Origin: JALZAI01 sp038212215
GTDB lineage: Bacteria > Actinomycetota > Actinomycetes > Mycobacteriales > Jatrophihabitantaceae
Direction: 5' to 3'
Length of the DNA: 64,000 nt
Assembly: GCA_038212215.1 (NCBI GenBank)
Contig: JBBQUT010000023.1
Span: 15,343-79,342, forward strand
The translations under genes were made by a program, and so were the position numbers. Below, piece by piece: positions 53,045-61,631 of the stretch. Numbering within the stretch: the stretch's first letter is position 1; every line of letters begins with the position of its first letter. Below the pieces are notes generated by a model. It was not told where the DNA came from. It searched no databases and saw only the letters and a list, made by a program, of their open reading frames with translations.

Positions 53045-53074
53045 GTTAGACACTCCCGAAGCGGGCGACGTCAA
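53045..53074 (-). promoter_or_regulatory. promoter of GroES-like gene
   Basis: On the minus strand TTGACG (53074-53069) is separated by 18 bp from TCTAAC (53050-53045). The predicted transcription start at about 53038 falls right before GTG 53035, implying an almost leaderless mRNA. Hexamers match 5/6 and 4/6 of the sigma70 consensus. Confidence 0.5.
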
Positions 53075-53222
53075 TACCGATATCGAACCGCATTCTCAGC
53101 GGGCGGGTTGGGGCGGCAGGGATGGGCTAGTCTCGGTGCCCTCATCAGGCTCGGCCGGCTTCTCTCGGCTGCCCAGACCCGGACAGGGCCGAGCTTCGGC
53201 GCAGTAGGAAGGACTACTTTCG

Positions 53223-54872
53223 GTGACAACCAAGCGAAGCAGGGGATTGACGCTCGGGATCGCTGCATTGCTCGCGGTATCGCTTAGCGCGTGCGGTACC
53301 GGCAAGAAGAGCGGCGGCACCCCGTCGACAACCAAGAGCGGCGGCACCGGCGCTGCGGCGCCGACCAGCAAGCCGATCACTATCGGCACGACAGACCAGG
53401 TGATCGCGCTCGACCCAGCGGGGTCCTACGACAACGGCTCGCTCTTGCTGGAAGACAACCTCTACCAATTCCTCATGAGCGTGCCGCAGGGTGGCAAGAA
53501 GCCGACCCCCGATGCCGCGAAGAATTGCAGCTTCACCGCTCCTACCCAGTACACCTGCACGCTGAAGGACAACCAGAAATTCTCCAACGGCGACGTCATG
53601 TCGGCCAAGGATGTCGTCTTCTCCTACCAACGAATCATCAAGATCAATAACCCGAACGGGCCGGCCTCGCTGCTTGCGAACATGAAGTCGGTCACGGCGA
53701 AGGACGCCAAGACGGTCGTCTTCACCCTCAAGAACCCTAACGACCAGACCTGGCCGTTCGTGCTCGGCACCTCGGCCGGCCCGATCGTCGACAGCAAGGT
53801 TTTCTCGCCTACCAAGCTGCTGGACGACAGCAAGGTCATCGGGTCGGGCCCGTACGCCCTGAAGAGCTACTCCAAGAATCAGCTGGTCTCGCTGCAGGCC
53901 AACTCGGACTACGTCGGCGACAAGACACCGAAGACGTCCGCCATCACGCTGAAGTACTACACCGAGTCGACCAACATGAAGTTGGACGTGCAGAGCGGGG
54001 CTATCGACATCGCCTGGCGCAGCCTCACGCCGACTGACGTTGCCAGCCTGAAGAAGACCAGCTCGGTCAAGGTGCTGACCGGCGCAGGCGGCGAGATCCG
54101 CTACCTCGTCTTCAACTTCAAGACGATGCCGGGAACCTCCGACGCGCAGAAACTAGCGGTGCGCAGAGCCGTCGCGTACTCGATCGACCGGTCGTCGCTG
54201 GCCAGCAATGTGTACCAGGGCACTTACCAGCCCCTGTACTCGATGATTCCGCAGGGCGTCGCTGACGCCACCCAGCCGTTCAAGGACGAGTTCGGAAGCA
54301 CCCCTGACAAGGCGAAGGCAGCCTCGACCCTGCAGACAGCGGGCGTCAAAACGCCATTGACCATCAACATCGAGTACACGACCGACCACTACGGCCCGAC
54401 CTCCGGCCAGGAATACAACGAGATCAAGCGCCAGCTCGAGGCAACCGGCATGTTCAAGGTCAACCTGCAGTCGGCTGCCTACACGACGTACTCGCCCGAG
54501 CGGGTCAAGGACACCTACCCCATCTATCAACTCGGCTGGTTCCCGGACTTCGTCGACGGTGACAACTACCTCAGCCCGTTCCTCGTGGAGAACAACTTCG
54601 TGTCTTCGCATTACTGCGACGTGAAGAAGACCAACCGTCCTTGCGACAAGGACAAGGTGGCACCACTGCTAGCGACTGAGGAGACCAAGACCGGGGCAGC
54701 GCGCACTGCGGCGTTCGCCAAGATTCAGAAGATTCTCGCCACCGGCCAGCTGCCCTATCTGCCGCTGCTGCAGGGCAATCAGGTTGCGGTCACCGGAACC
54801 GGCATCACCGGCGTCCAGGAGACACTCGACCCGACCTACCAGTTCCGCTTCTGGTTGTTCAGCAAGAGCTGA
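53223..54872 (+). CDS. dipeptide/oligopeptide ABC transporter substrate-binding lipoprotein
   Basis: A 549-residue SBP_bac_5 family lipoprotein that captures peptides outside the cell. Signal peptide and lipobox LSAC (Cys24) start the protein, followed by a Gly/Ser/Thr linker and the conserved 'SNGDVMSAKDVVFSYQRI' segment (family signature region) and 'LAVRRAVAYSIDRSSL'. GTG 53223 has GGAAGGA upstream; this site lies inside a small AGTAG/CTACT inverted repeat, which could modulate translation. First gene of the five-gene importer operon. Confidence 0.92.
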   Translation: MTTKRSRGLTLGIAALLAVSLSACGTGKKSGGTPSTTKSGGTGAAAPTSKPITIGTTDQVIALDPAGSYDNGSLLLEDNLYQFLMSVPQGGKKPTPDAAKNCSFTAPTQYTCTLKDNQKFSNGDVMSAKDVVFSYQRIIKINNPNGPASLLANMKSVTAKDAKTVVFTLKNPNDQTWPFVLGTSAGPIVDSKVFSPTKLLDDSKVIGSGPYALKSYSKNQLVSLQANSDYVGDKTPKTSAITLKYYTESTNMKLDVQSGAIDIAWRSLTPTDVASLKKTSSVKVLTGAGGEIRYLVFNFKTMPGTSDAQKLAVRRAVAYSIDRSSLASNVYQGTYQPLYSMIPQGVADATQPFKDEFGSTPDKAKAASTLQTAGVKTPLTINIEYTTDHYGPTSGQEYNEIKRQLEATGMFKVNLQSAAYTTYSPERVKDTYPIYQLGWFPDFVDGDNYLSPFLVENNFVSSHYCDVKKTNRPCDKDKVAPLLATEETKTGAARTAAFAKIQKILATGQLPYLPLLQGNQVAVTGTGITGVQETLDPTYQFRFWLFSKS

Positions 54873-54876
54873 GCGG

Positions 54877-55926
54877 ATGACGTCCACCACCACCGCATCG
54901 TCGGGGTCACTACGTACGTATCTGATTACCCGGCTGCTGCTGGTGATCCCGATGATCTGGGTGCTGGTGACGCTTGTCTTCTTCGTTATGCGGGTCGTCG
55001 GCGATCCGATCGAGGCGGCCTTCGGTGGACGAGTGTCACCGGCGGACCTCGCCAACCGACGCCATGCCGCCGGGCTGGATCGGCCACTGCTCACGCAATA
55101 CTGGGAGTACGTCAAGGGGGTAGCGCACTTCGATTTCGGCACCGCCTTGACCGATCACCAGAGCATCAACCATCTGCTGGTCGTGAAGGGAGCGGCAACT
55201 CTTGAACTGAGCTTCTGGGCCTTCGTCGTCGCGCTCGCCCTCGGCATCCCGCTGGGCCGCATCGCCGCGCGTTACCGGGATCGACTTCCTGATGTCGGCC
55301 TGCGGTTGTTCGCGGTGCTGGCCTACGCGATGCCGGTGTTCTTCCTCGGCCTACTGCTCAAGCTGCTCTTCTCCGCTACCTTGAACTGGTTGCCGGCCTC
55401 TGGCCGGGCGAGCCCGGACGTCGAGATCGCGCTGACCCAAGACGTCTCGCCCGACACTCATATCTACCTGATCAATGCGATCCTCTACGGCGACAACAGC
55501 TACATCGTCGACGTTCTCAAGCACACGGTCCTGCCGGCGACTGCGCTCGGGCTGTTGACCGGCGGAATCTTCGTCCGGTTGGTGCGGGTGAATCTTCTGC
55601 AGACGCTGCGTGCGGACTATGTCGAGGCAGCGCGAGCGCGCGGCGTCCCGGAACGCTGGGTGATCCGCAAGCACGCGTTTCGCAACGCCCTCATCCCGGT
55701 CGTGACAGTGATGGGCCTGCAGGTTGCGCAGTTGCTCGCCGGGGCAGTGTTGACCGAGGAAACCTTCGAGTGGCAGGGAATCGGCTACACGTTGACGCAC
55801 TACTTGTTGAACCTGGACTTCATTGCGGTGCAGGGCATCGTCACTGCGATCGCCGTGATCGTCGCTCTGATGAGCTTCTTGATCGACGTGGTCGCAGCCG
55901 TGATCGACCCTCGGGTGAGGTACTGA
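54877..55926 (+). CDS. dipeptide/oligopeptide ABC transporter permease (DppB-like)
   Basis: A 349-residue permease of the DppB/OppB type with six membrane helices; the first is LITRLLLVIPMIWVLVTLVFFV. The EAA-type cytoplasmic loop appears as 'YVEAARARGVPERWVIRKHAFRNALIPV'. A long extracytoplasmic loop after helix 3 (~190-230) is a little bigger than usual. ATG 54877 is 4 bp after the binding-protein stop. Its stop shares a base with the next start. Confidence 0.93.
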   Translation: MTSTTTASSGSLRTYLITRLLLVIPMIWVLVTLVFFVMRVVGDPIEAAFGGRVSPADLANRRHAAGLDRPLLTQYWEYVKGVAHFDFGTALTDHQSINHLLVVKGAATLELSFWAFVVALALGIPLGRIAARYRDRLPDVGLRLFAVLAYAMPVFFLGLLLKLLFSATLNWLPASGRASPDVEIALTQDVSPDTHIYLINAILYGDNSYIVDVLKHTVLPATALGLLTGGIFVRLVRVNLLQTLRADYVEAARARGVPERWVIRKHAFRNALIPVVTVMGLQVAQLLAGAVLTEETFEWQGIGYTLTHYLLNLDFIAVQGIVTAIAVIVALMSFLIDVVAAVIDPRVRY

Positions 55927-56912
55927 TGACCGCGTCCCTTTCAGACATCGAAGTCAGCACGGACAGCCTGCCGTCGCGGCGCAGCCGCATTCCCGGTGTC
56001 GCCGCGGTTCGTGCAACGTCGGGGTTCCAACGCGGAATGTTGCTTGCGGGCACGCTGATCGTCGGTTTCTTCGCCGTCATCGCATTGTTCGCGCCCTTGA
56101 TCTCGCCGTACGGCTTCAACGACGCCGCGTCAGGGGGCAAGCGCTTCGTAGCGTTGCAGGCGCCGTCATCCGCGCATTGGTTCGGCACGACAGTCGGCGG
56201 CGAGGACGTGCTGTCGCGCGTCGTGTTCGGCGCGCAGACCGCCCTGGAGGTGATCGTCCTCGCGGTGGCGATCTCAATCACCATCGGGGTTCCGGTCGGG
56301 CTGTTGTCGGGCTATTTCGGCGGCTGGTTGGACCGCGTTCTCGTGCTGATCGCCGACGCGCTGTTCTCATTCCCGTCGCTGCTGCTGGCGGTTGTCGTCT
56401 CGGTGTCGGTGGCGAACGGGTCGAGCAGCAAGACCACCGGCATCCTCGCCGCCGCGATAGCGATCACTGTCGTCTACGTGCCGCAATATTTCCGACTGGT
56501 GCGCAACGCAACCGTGGCCGCGAAGGAGGAGTCCTACGTCGAGGCCGCGCGCGCCCTCGGCGCGTCCCCGTTCGCCATCATGACCCGCTACGTGTTCGGC
56601 AATGTCGTGCAGACGGTGCCCGTCATCGCGACCCTGAATGCGGGCGATGCCATCCTCACCCTCGCCGGGCTCGGCTTTCTCGGCTTCGGCATCGAACCCT
56701 CGACCGGCGCGGAGTGGGGTTATGACCTGAGTAAGGCGATACCGGACGCCGCGGCCGGCATCTGGTGGACGGGCACATTTCCCGGCATCGCGATCGTGCT
56801 GATGGTCGTCGGGGTGACGCTTGTCGGTGAGAGCCTCAACGACGTGCTGAACCCGCTGCTGCGGACCGCCAAGATCAAGCAGGTCGTGCTGCCCGAGCGA
56901 GCCGACAAGTGA
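55926..56912 (+). CDS. dipeptide/oligopeptide ABC transporter permease (DppC-like)
   Basis: A 328-residue DppC/OppC-type permease. The N-terminal cytoplasmic ~35 residues precede MLLAGTLIVGFFAVIALFAPL; the EAA loop reads 'YVEAARALGASPFAIMTRYVFGN'; six membrane segments are evident. ATG 55926 overlaps the DppB stop by 1 bp. The protein ends GTGA-coupled to the first ATPase gene. Confidence 0.93.
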   Translation: MTASLSDIEVSTDSLPSRRSRIPGVAAVRATSGFQRGMLLAGTLIVGFFAVIALFAPLISPYGFNDAASGGKRFVALQAPSSAHWFGTTVGGEDVLSRVVFGAQTALEVIVLAVAISITIGVPVGLLSGYFGGWLDRVLVLIADALFSFPSLLLAVVVSVSVANGSSSKTTGILAAAIAITVVYVPQYFRLVRNATVAAKEESYVEAARALGASPFAIMTRYVFGNVVQTVPVIATLNAGDAILTLAGLGFLGFGIEPSTGAEWGYDLSKAIPDAAAGIWWTGTFPGIAIVLMVVGVTLVGESLNDVLNPLLRTAKIKQVVLPERADK

Positions 56913-57958
56913 GCACACCGATCGAGGTCTCCACGGCAAAGCCGAGCGGCGCGGTGCTCGACGTGCGCGACCTGCGGGTCTGGTACGCCGGGCCGCAAGC
57001 ACCGGTGCGCGCCGTCGACGGCGTCACCTTCAGCCTGCGGCCCGGTGAGGTACTAGGCCTGGTCGGCGAATCCGGTTGCGGCAAGTCGACGCTGGGTCGG
57101 GGCCTGATGGGTCTCACGCCGCGAGGCTCCGCAGTCGACGGTCAGATCCTCTTCGACGGGACGGATCTGATGACCCTGTCGAAGAAGCAGCGCGACAAGC
57201 GGCGGGGTGCGGGCATGGGGATGATCTTCCAGGAGCCGATGACCCGCCTCGATCCGCTGATGAAGATCAGCGATCACTTCGACGAGGCGCTGCGGACGCA
57301 CGAGAAGTCGCTGTCCAAGCGTGACCGGCGCAATCGCGCACTCGAAGCGCTGCGGTCACTCGGCATCCCACCGACCCGCTACCGCAACTACCCGCACGAA
57401 TTCTCTGGCGGCATGCGGCAACGAATCATGATTGCGCTGGCACTCGCGCTGCGCCCCAAGTTCATTGTCGCCGACGAGCCGACGACCGCGCTGGACGTTC
57501 TCGTCGAGGCGCAAATCCTTCGGATCCTGGCCGACATCCGTGCGCAGTATCAGCCGGCGATCCTGCTGATCACGCACAACCTCGGCATCGTCGCCGAGGC
57601 GTGCGACCGGCTCGCGGTGATGTACGCGGGACGGATCGTCGAGCAGGGTCCGGTCCGCGAAGTCTTCGCCGACCCGAAGCACCCGTACACCCAGGCGCTG
57701 CTCCGCTCGACGATTTCGTTGTCGACGCGGGAACTGCACTCGATCCCTGGGGCACCACCGGATCTCGTCGATCCCCCGCCGGGATGTCGTTTCCACCCGC
57801 GGTGCGAGCACGCGATGAACATTTGCGCTGACAAGCTGCCGCCGCTGATCAGCGCCGGACCCGGACGTGAGGCCGAATGCTGGCTGCTGGATCCCGCCGA
57901 CGACGTGTCGCGGCGACTGTTGCGCCGTGAGGAGGTCTCCGTTGCCGACGAAGCCTGA
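56909..57958 (+). CDS. dipeptide/oligopeptide ABC transporter ATPase (DppD-like)
   Basis: A 349-residue ATPase with Walker A GESGCGKST, signature FSGGMRQRIMIALAL, Walker B FIVADEPTTALDV and H-loop ITHN. The C-terminal oligopeptide-specific domain contains CRFHPRCEHAMNIC, the Cys cluster that in the OppD/DppD family is linked to an iron-sulfur or zinc site. GTG 56909 overlaps the preceding stop by 4 bp. Last ~17 bp overlap the start of the next ATPase. Confidence 0.94.
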   Translation: MSTPIEVSTAKPSGAVLDVRDLRVWYAGPQAPVRAVDGVTFSLRPGEVLGLVGESGCGKSTLGRGLMGLTPRGSAVDGQILFDGTDLMTLSKKQRDKRRGAGMGMIFQEPMTRLDPLMKISDHFDEALRTHEKSLSKRDRRNRALEALRSLGIPPTRYRNYPHEFSGGMRQRIMIALALALRPKFIVADEPTTALDVLVEAQILRILADIRAQYQPAILLITHNLGIVAEACDRLAVMYAGRIVEQGPVREVFADPKHPYTQALLRSTISLSTRELHSIPGAPPDLVDPPPGCRFHPRCEHAMNICADKLPPLISAGPGREAECWLLDPADDVSRRLLRREEVSVADEA

Positions 57959-59315
57959 CACTGCGCAACCGGCGTCGACCTCTCGCCGCGCAGAGCCGGT
58001 CAGCGGCCCGCTCGTATCCATTCGCGAGCTAGAGGTGCACTATGCCCTGCGCACCAATGCCGTAGCGCGGCTGCTCGGATCGTCGTCCGGAACGGTGCGC
58101 GCGATCGACGGCGTCAACCTCGACCTCGCGCAGGGAGAGGTGCTCGGGGTGGTCGGCGAGTCCGGCTCGGGCAAGTCGACGCTCGGACGCGCGTTGCTCG
58201 GCCTGGTCCGCCCCTCGGGCGGCAGTATCACCTACCGGGGCCAGGATTTGACCAAGCTCGGCGAGCGTCAACTTCGACCGCTTCGGCGCAAACTACAGAT
58301 GGTGTTCCAGGACCCGCACGCCTCCCTCAATCCGTCCATGACGGTCGGACGCGCAATCAGTGACGCGCTGCGCATTCACGGGCTCTACAGCAAGTCGCGC
58401 GACAAGTCCGGTGTGAGCGAGCGTGATCGAGCGGTCGACGCGGCCCTGGAACGGGTCGGGCTCGCCCCGGCCCGTCGCTTCTCGGCGAAGTACCCTGCGG
58501 AACTGTCCGGTGGGCAGAAGCAGCGCGCTGTGATCGCGCGCGCCATTGCGCTCGGCCCGGAATTGCTCGTCGCCGACGAGCCGATCTCGATGCTGGACAT
58601 GTCGGTACGCGCAAAGATCCTTGGCCTGCTGGAGGAACTCAAGCGCGATCTCGGGCTCACCTATGTCTACATCACCCACGACCTTGCTTCCGCGCGGTTC
58701 TTCTGCGACCGGGTGGCGATCATGTATCTCGGCAAGATCATCGAAATCGGGCCGACCGCCGAGATCTTCGACAACCCCCGCCATCCCTACACCAAGGCGC
58801 TGCTACGAGCCGTCCCTGACCCCGACCCGTCGCGGGGTATCGCTCGCGACCTGCCCCGCGGCGAGATACCCGACGCGTCCCGTCCGCCGCTCGGTTGCTC
58901 GTTCCACCCACGCTGCCCGAGCGCCTTCGCGCCGTGCGGGTGGGAGCCGCGCGACATCCGAATGGTGCTCGAGCAACGCTGGACGGCAGTGCCGGCCGAA
59001 CAGTACGCCACCGAGAGCGCGCTCGTCGGCGACGAGTCGCATGTCGCTGCGTCCAGTACTTCCGGCGGTGCCCTGCTCACGCCGGTCAAGGGATCGGCGC
59101 AGGAGGAACTGGAGTTGCTCTCAGCCGAGCGTTCGGCCCACCCCGACGAGCCGCTGTGGACGGGCGTCACCAACATGGCGGTCGCGGGCGAGCAGGTGCA
59201 GGTCGATTTTGCGACCCGCGCAGAGCCGATGCTGCGAGCGGTCACGAACTCGCCGGTCGAGGTTTCCTGCCACCTTTACCACGATGCGGTCACCGCTCGC
59301 GAACGGCATTCCTGA
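57942..59315 (+). CDS. dipeptide/oligopeptide ABC transporter ATPase (DppF-like) with C-terminal extension
   Basis: A 457-residue ATPase. Walker A is GESGSGKST, the signature LSGGQKQRAVIARAI, Walker B LVADEPISMLD; the OppF-type Cys motif CSFHPRCPSAFAPC follows. Residues beyond ~370 (ATESALVGDESHVAAS... to the end) are an extra ~85-residue Glu/Ala-rich tail not typical of DppF. A TTG at 57942 with a consensus AGGAGG seven bases upstream is the best start and overlaps DppD by 17 bp. Completes the importer. Confidence 0.93.
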   Translation: MPTKPDTAQPASTSRRAEPVSGPLVSIRELEVHYALRTNAVARLLGSSSGTVRAIDGVNLDLAQGEVLGVVGESGSGKSTLGRALLGLVRPSGGSITYRGQDLTKLGERQLRPLRRKLQMVFQDPHASLNPSMTVGRAISDALRIHGLYSKSRDKSGVSERDRAVDAALERVGLAPARRFSAKYPAELSGGQKQRAVIARAIALGPELLVADEPISMLDMSVRAKILGLLEELKRDLGLTYVYITHDLASARFFCDRVAIMYLGKIIEIGPTAEIFDNPRHPYTKALLRAVPDPDPSRGIARDLPRGEIPDASRPPLGCSFHPRCPSAFAPCGWEPRDIRMVLEQRWTAVPAEQYATESALVGDESHVAASSTSGGALLTPVKGSAQEELELLSAERSAHPDEPLWTGVTNMAVAGEQVQVDFATRAEPMLRAVTNSPVEVSCHLYHDAVTARERHS

Positions 59316-59336
59316 CCCGGTCACCGATCTCCGTGC

Positions 59337-60347
59337 TTACCCTTTGACCACCGCGACGGTGCTCGTGAGTTCGTTGGAGACGTAAACGGTGTGGGTTAAC
59401 GGGTTCACCGCCGCGAAAATAGCACCGTGCCCAGTGCGCACGGTGCCCGTCAGCCGATCGGCAGTTCCATCGATGATCGACATGACGCCGGAGAAGAAGT
59501 CCGGCGCATAGACGGTCCTGGTCAATGGGTCGACGGCGACGCTGAATGGCGTGCCGACAATACCGATCGTGGCCGCAACGTGATTCGTCCTACCGTTGAT
59601 AACCCGAAGCTTGTTCTCGGCATTGTCAACGACGTAGGCAGTATTGCTGATCGAGTCGACGGCGATATCGCTCGGCGACGGGCCGACGGGAATCCTTGCG
59701 ACGATTCGGTTGGTGCGCCCATCGACGGCGAGGACTGCGTCACCGATCGCAATATAGACCACATCGTTAGCTGAATTGACAGCGACCGCGCTCCCCCCTG
59801 ACGACCCCGGGAGAGTTCCGATGACGCGGTTCGTCCGGCCGCTGACGACGAGCACACCAGCACCGGAGACGTCACTGACATAGACACGATTCGTAACAGG
59901 ATCGGCGGCGACATCAAACGGTTGGACAGCGCCCAGATTGACCCTCGTGGTCACCTGGCCGGTACGTCCGGCTAGCACGAGAAGTCGATTGTCGTCAATG
60001 CCAGCAATATAGAGGGTGTTCGTCACAGGATTCACAGCTGTCGCAAACTGGCCGCAGCAGCCGGCATGCGCTGTCACGGTGGTGCGATTCGTCCGCCCGT
60101 CGATGACCGACACCCGGCCGTCCAGAGTGTTGCCGACGTAGATCAGGTCGGATATTGGATTCACCGCCACCGCGTAGGCGCCGGTGCGCACACTGATCGT
60201 GGCCACTACGCGAGCGGCCCGCGGCTCGGCGCCCGCGGCTCGAACCGTCTGCGGCAACAACAGCACAACTGCTACGCCCAGCGCCAGAATCAGCCGACAC
60301 CGCAAAGACGTTCCGTCAATGGATCGAATAATTCGAAGATCAGCCAT
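59337..60347 (-). CDS. secreted YncE-like beta-propeller protein
   Basis: A 336-residue exported protein: signal peptide at residues ~16-40, then about seven repeats of the YVTN type (AVAVNPISDLIYVGN...; VAVNSANDVVYIAIG; FAAVNPLTHTVYVSN). Each repeat alternates N-P/S with VY(V/I) and GRTNR, giving a seven-bladed propeller. The family is widespread but mostly uncharacterised; a binding or scaffold role outside the cell is inferred. It has a strong GGGGGA ribosome-binding site and converges on the peptide importer operon. Confidence 0.85.
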   Translation of the reverse strand: MADLRIIRSIDGTSLRCRLILALGVAVVLLLPQTVRAAGAEPRAARVVATISVRTGAYAVAVNPISDLIYVGNTLDGRVSVIDGRTNRTTVTAHAGCCGQFATAVNPVTNTLYIAGIDDNRLLVLAGRTGQVTTRVNLGAVQPFDVAADPVTNRVYVSDVSGAGVLVVSGRTNRVIGTLPGSSGGSAVAVNSANDVVYIAIGDAVLAVDGRTNRIVARIPVGPSPSDIAVDSISNTAYVVDNAENKLRVINGRTNHVAATIGIVGTPFSVAVDPLTRTVYAPDFFSGVMSIIDGTADRLTGTVRTGHGAIFAAVNPLTHTVYVSNELTSTVAVVKG

Positions 60348-60587
60348 CTTGGTCCCCCGTCGAAACCGCCGAGGCGCTCTGTCGAACGAGACCAGCCCGC
60401 TTTCCGGCTAATTTTGCAATCAGGTGGGTATCCATCGGGATCTAATAGCGCAATACCGGCAACTCATCGCGCGACCAGATGACAATTTCCACTGCACACC
60501 ACCCTCATCGTTGACCGAGCGACGTGCTTTAGGCAAGGTAAAAAGCGGCTCCCGACGGGCGGGCGCCGAGTCATTTTTGGGGGGACG

Positions 60588-61469
60588 ATGCGTAGGTTTC
60601 TGACGGCGGTCACCGCTGCGGCGACGCTCACCGGTGGCATGGCCACTGGGGCAGGCCTGGCTTCAGCGGCAGCTCCAAGCCGGTCGGTGCAGACGGTGCA
60701 GGTCACCGGCTCGCACTCAGGTCTGCAGTTCAGCACTACCCATATTCGCGCCGGTCTTGTGAGGTTCCGGATCAGCACCACAAACCCGAACGGCACGGGC
60801 GTGACGTTGTTCCAGTTCGCTCCCGGCGTGGGCTTCGACCAGCTCGACTCGGATCTGCTGGAAGAGTTCTCGCAGACGCCGTCCGTCGCGGCGAAAGGCA
60901 CCCGCGATCTGACGCGAGACGTGAGAATATTCGGCTTGGCCGACGTGGCGCCCGGCACGCCGGCAGCCGCGACGGTCAATCTGAACGGCGGCGACTACTA
61001 CTCCTTCGACAGCAGCGGGCCGAGCTTGCCGACCGCGACGACTGCCGTCGAACTGCACGTGAGTGGGGGCGACGCCACCGGCACGTTGAGCGCGGGGCGG
61101 CACCACCTGGCCAGTGTGTCGCTCACGTCCGACGATCGTTTCGTGGTCCAGGGGCATCTGCCCGCTCACGGGTCGGTGCTCGTGCGTAACGTCGCGGACA
61201 CCATTCACTTCATGACCCTGCAGCGCGTCAAGCCCGGCACCACCGACGCCGAAGTACAGGCATACTTCGATTCTGGCGCGCAGTCGGCGCCACCGTTCGC
61301 GATGGACGGGCCCAGCGCCAGCACGGACGTTCTCTCGCCCGGACACCGCCTCCTGTTCAGTTACTCGCTACCCAGAGGCACCTACGTGCTGCTTTGCTTC
61401 ATCGCTGACGACGTCACAGGCATGCCACACGCGTTCATGGGAATGCACAAGGTCGTCCGCGTGGGCTGA
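60588..61469 (+). CDS. secreted protein of unknown function with Cys/Met/His-rich C-terminus
   Basis: A 293-residue exported protein, signal peptide cleaved after ~Ala28. The rest is a mixed beta-rich sequence of two similar-looking modules (LQFSTTHIRAGLVRFRISTTNP; VSLTSDDRFVVQGHLPAHGS). The last 30 residues read YVLLCFIADDVTGMPHAFMGMHKVV: a Cys followed by Met-Pro-His and Met-x-Met, as in cupredoxin-type copper sites, though the C-x2-H-x3-M spacing is absent. I do not recognise a family. A GGGGGGA ribosome-binding site precedes ATG 60588. A strong hairpin follows downstream. Confidence 0.7.
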   Translation: MRRFLTAVTAAATLTGGMATGAGLASAAAPSRSVQTVQVTGSHSGLQFSTTHIRAGLVRFRISTTNPNGTGVTLFQFAPGVGFDQLDSDLLEEFSQTPSVAAKGTRDLTRDVRIFGLADVAPGTPAAATVNLNGGDYYSFDSSGPSLPTATTAVELHVSGGDATGTLSAGRHHLASVSLTSDDRFVVQGHLPAHGSVLVRNVADTIHFMTLQRVKPGTTDAEVQAYFDSGAQSAPPFAMDGPSASTDVLSPGHRLLFSYSLPRGTYVLLCFIADDVTGMPHAFMGMHKVVRVG

Positions 61470-61527
61470 CCGAATCGGGACCAGCGCGGGGATGAACAGG
61501 CTTCCACGCTGCAATCCCTTCTCACCG

Positions 61528-61559
61528 GCTGGGCGCGACGGTCGATCGTCGCGCCCAGC
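61528..61559. terminator. strong 13-bp hairpin after the secreted protein gene
   Basis: GCTGGGCGCGACG (61528-61540) and CGTCGCGCCCAGC (61547-61559) form a perfect 13-bp stem around GTCGAT. There is no T tract, but such GC-rich stems commonly end transcripts in high-GC actinobacteria. It lies between the 60588 gene and serS. Confidence 0.65.
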
Positions 61560-61619
61560 GGTTGCAAGAAACCGGCCGCGGCCGTCTACCCACGCCTGTG
61601 GACAACCCACCACCCTCAG

Positions 61620-61625
61620 TAACCT
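61620..61625 (+). promoter_or_regulatory. TAACCT -10 box, leaderless serS start
   Basis: TAACCT is followed by six bases (GAACCA) and the serS GTG at 61632. The hexamer and spacing are identical to those before msrA and DUF6191. Confidence 0.55.
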
Positions 61626-61631
61626 GAACCA

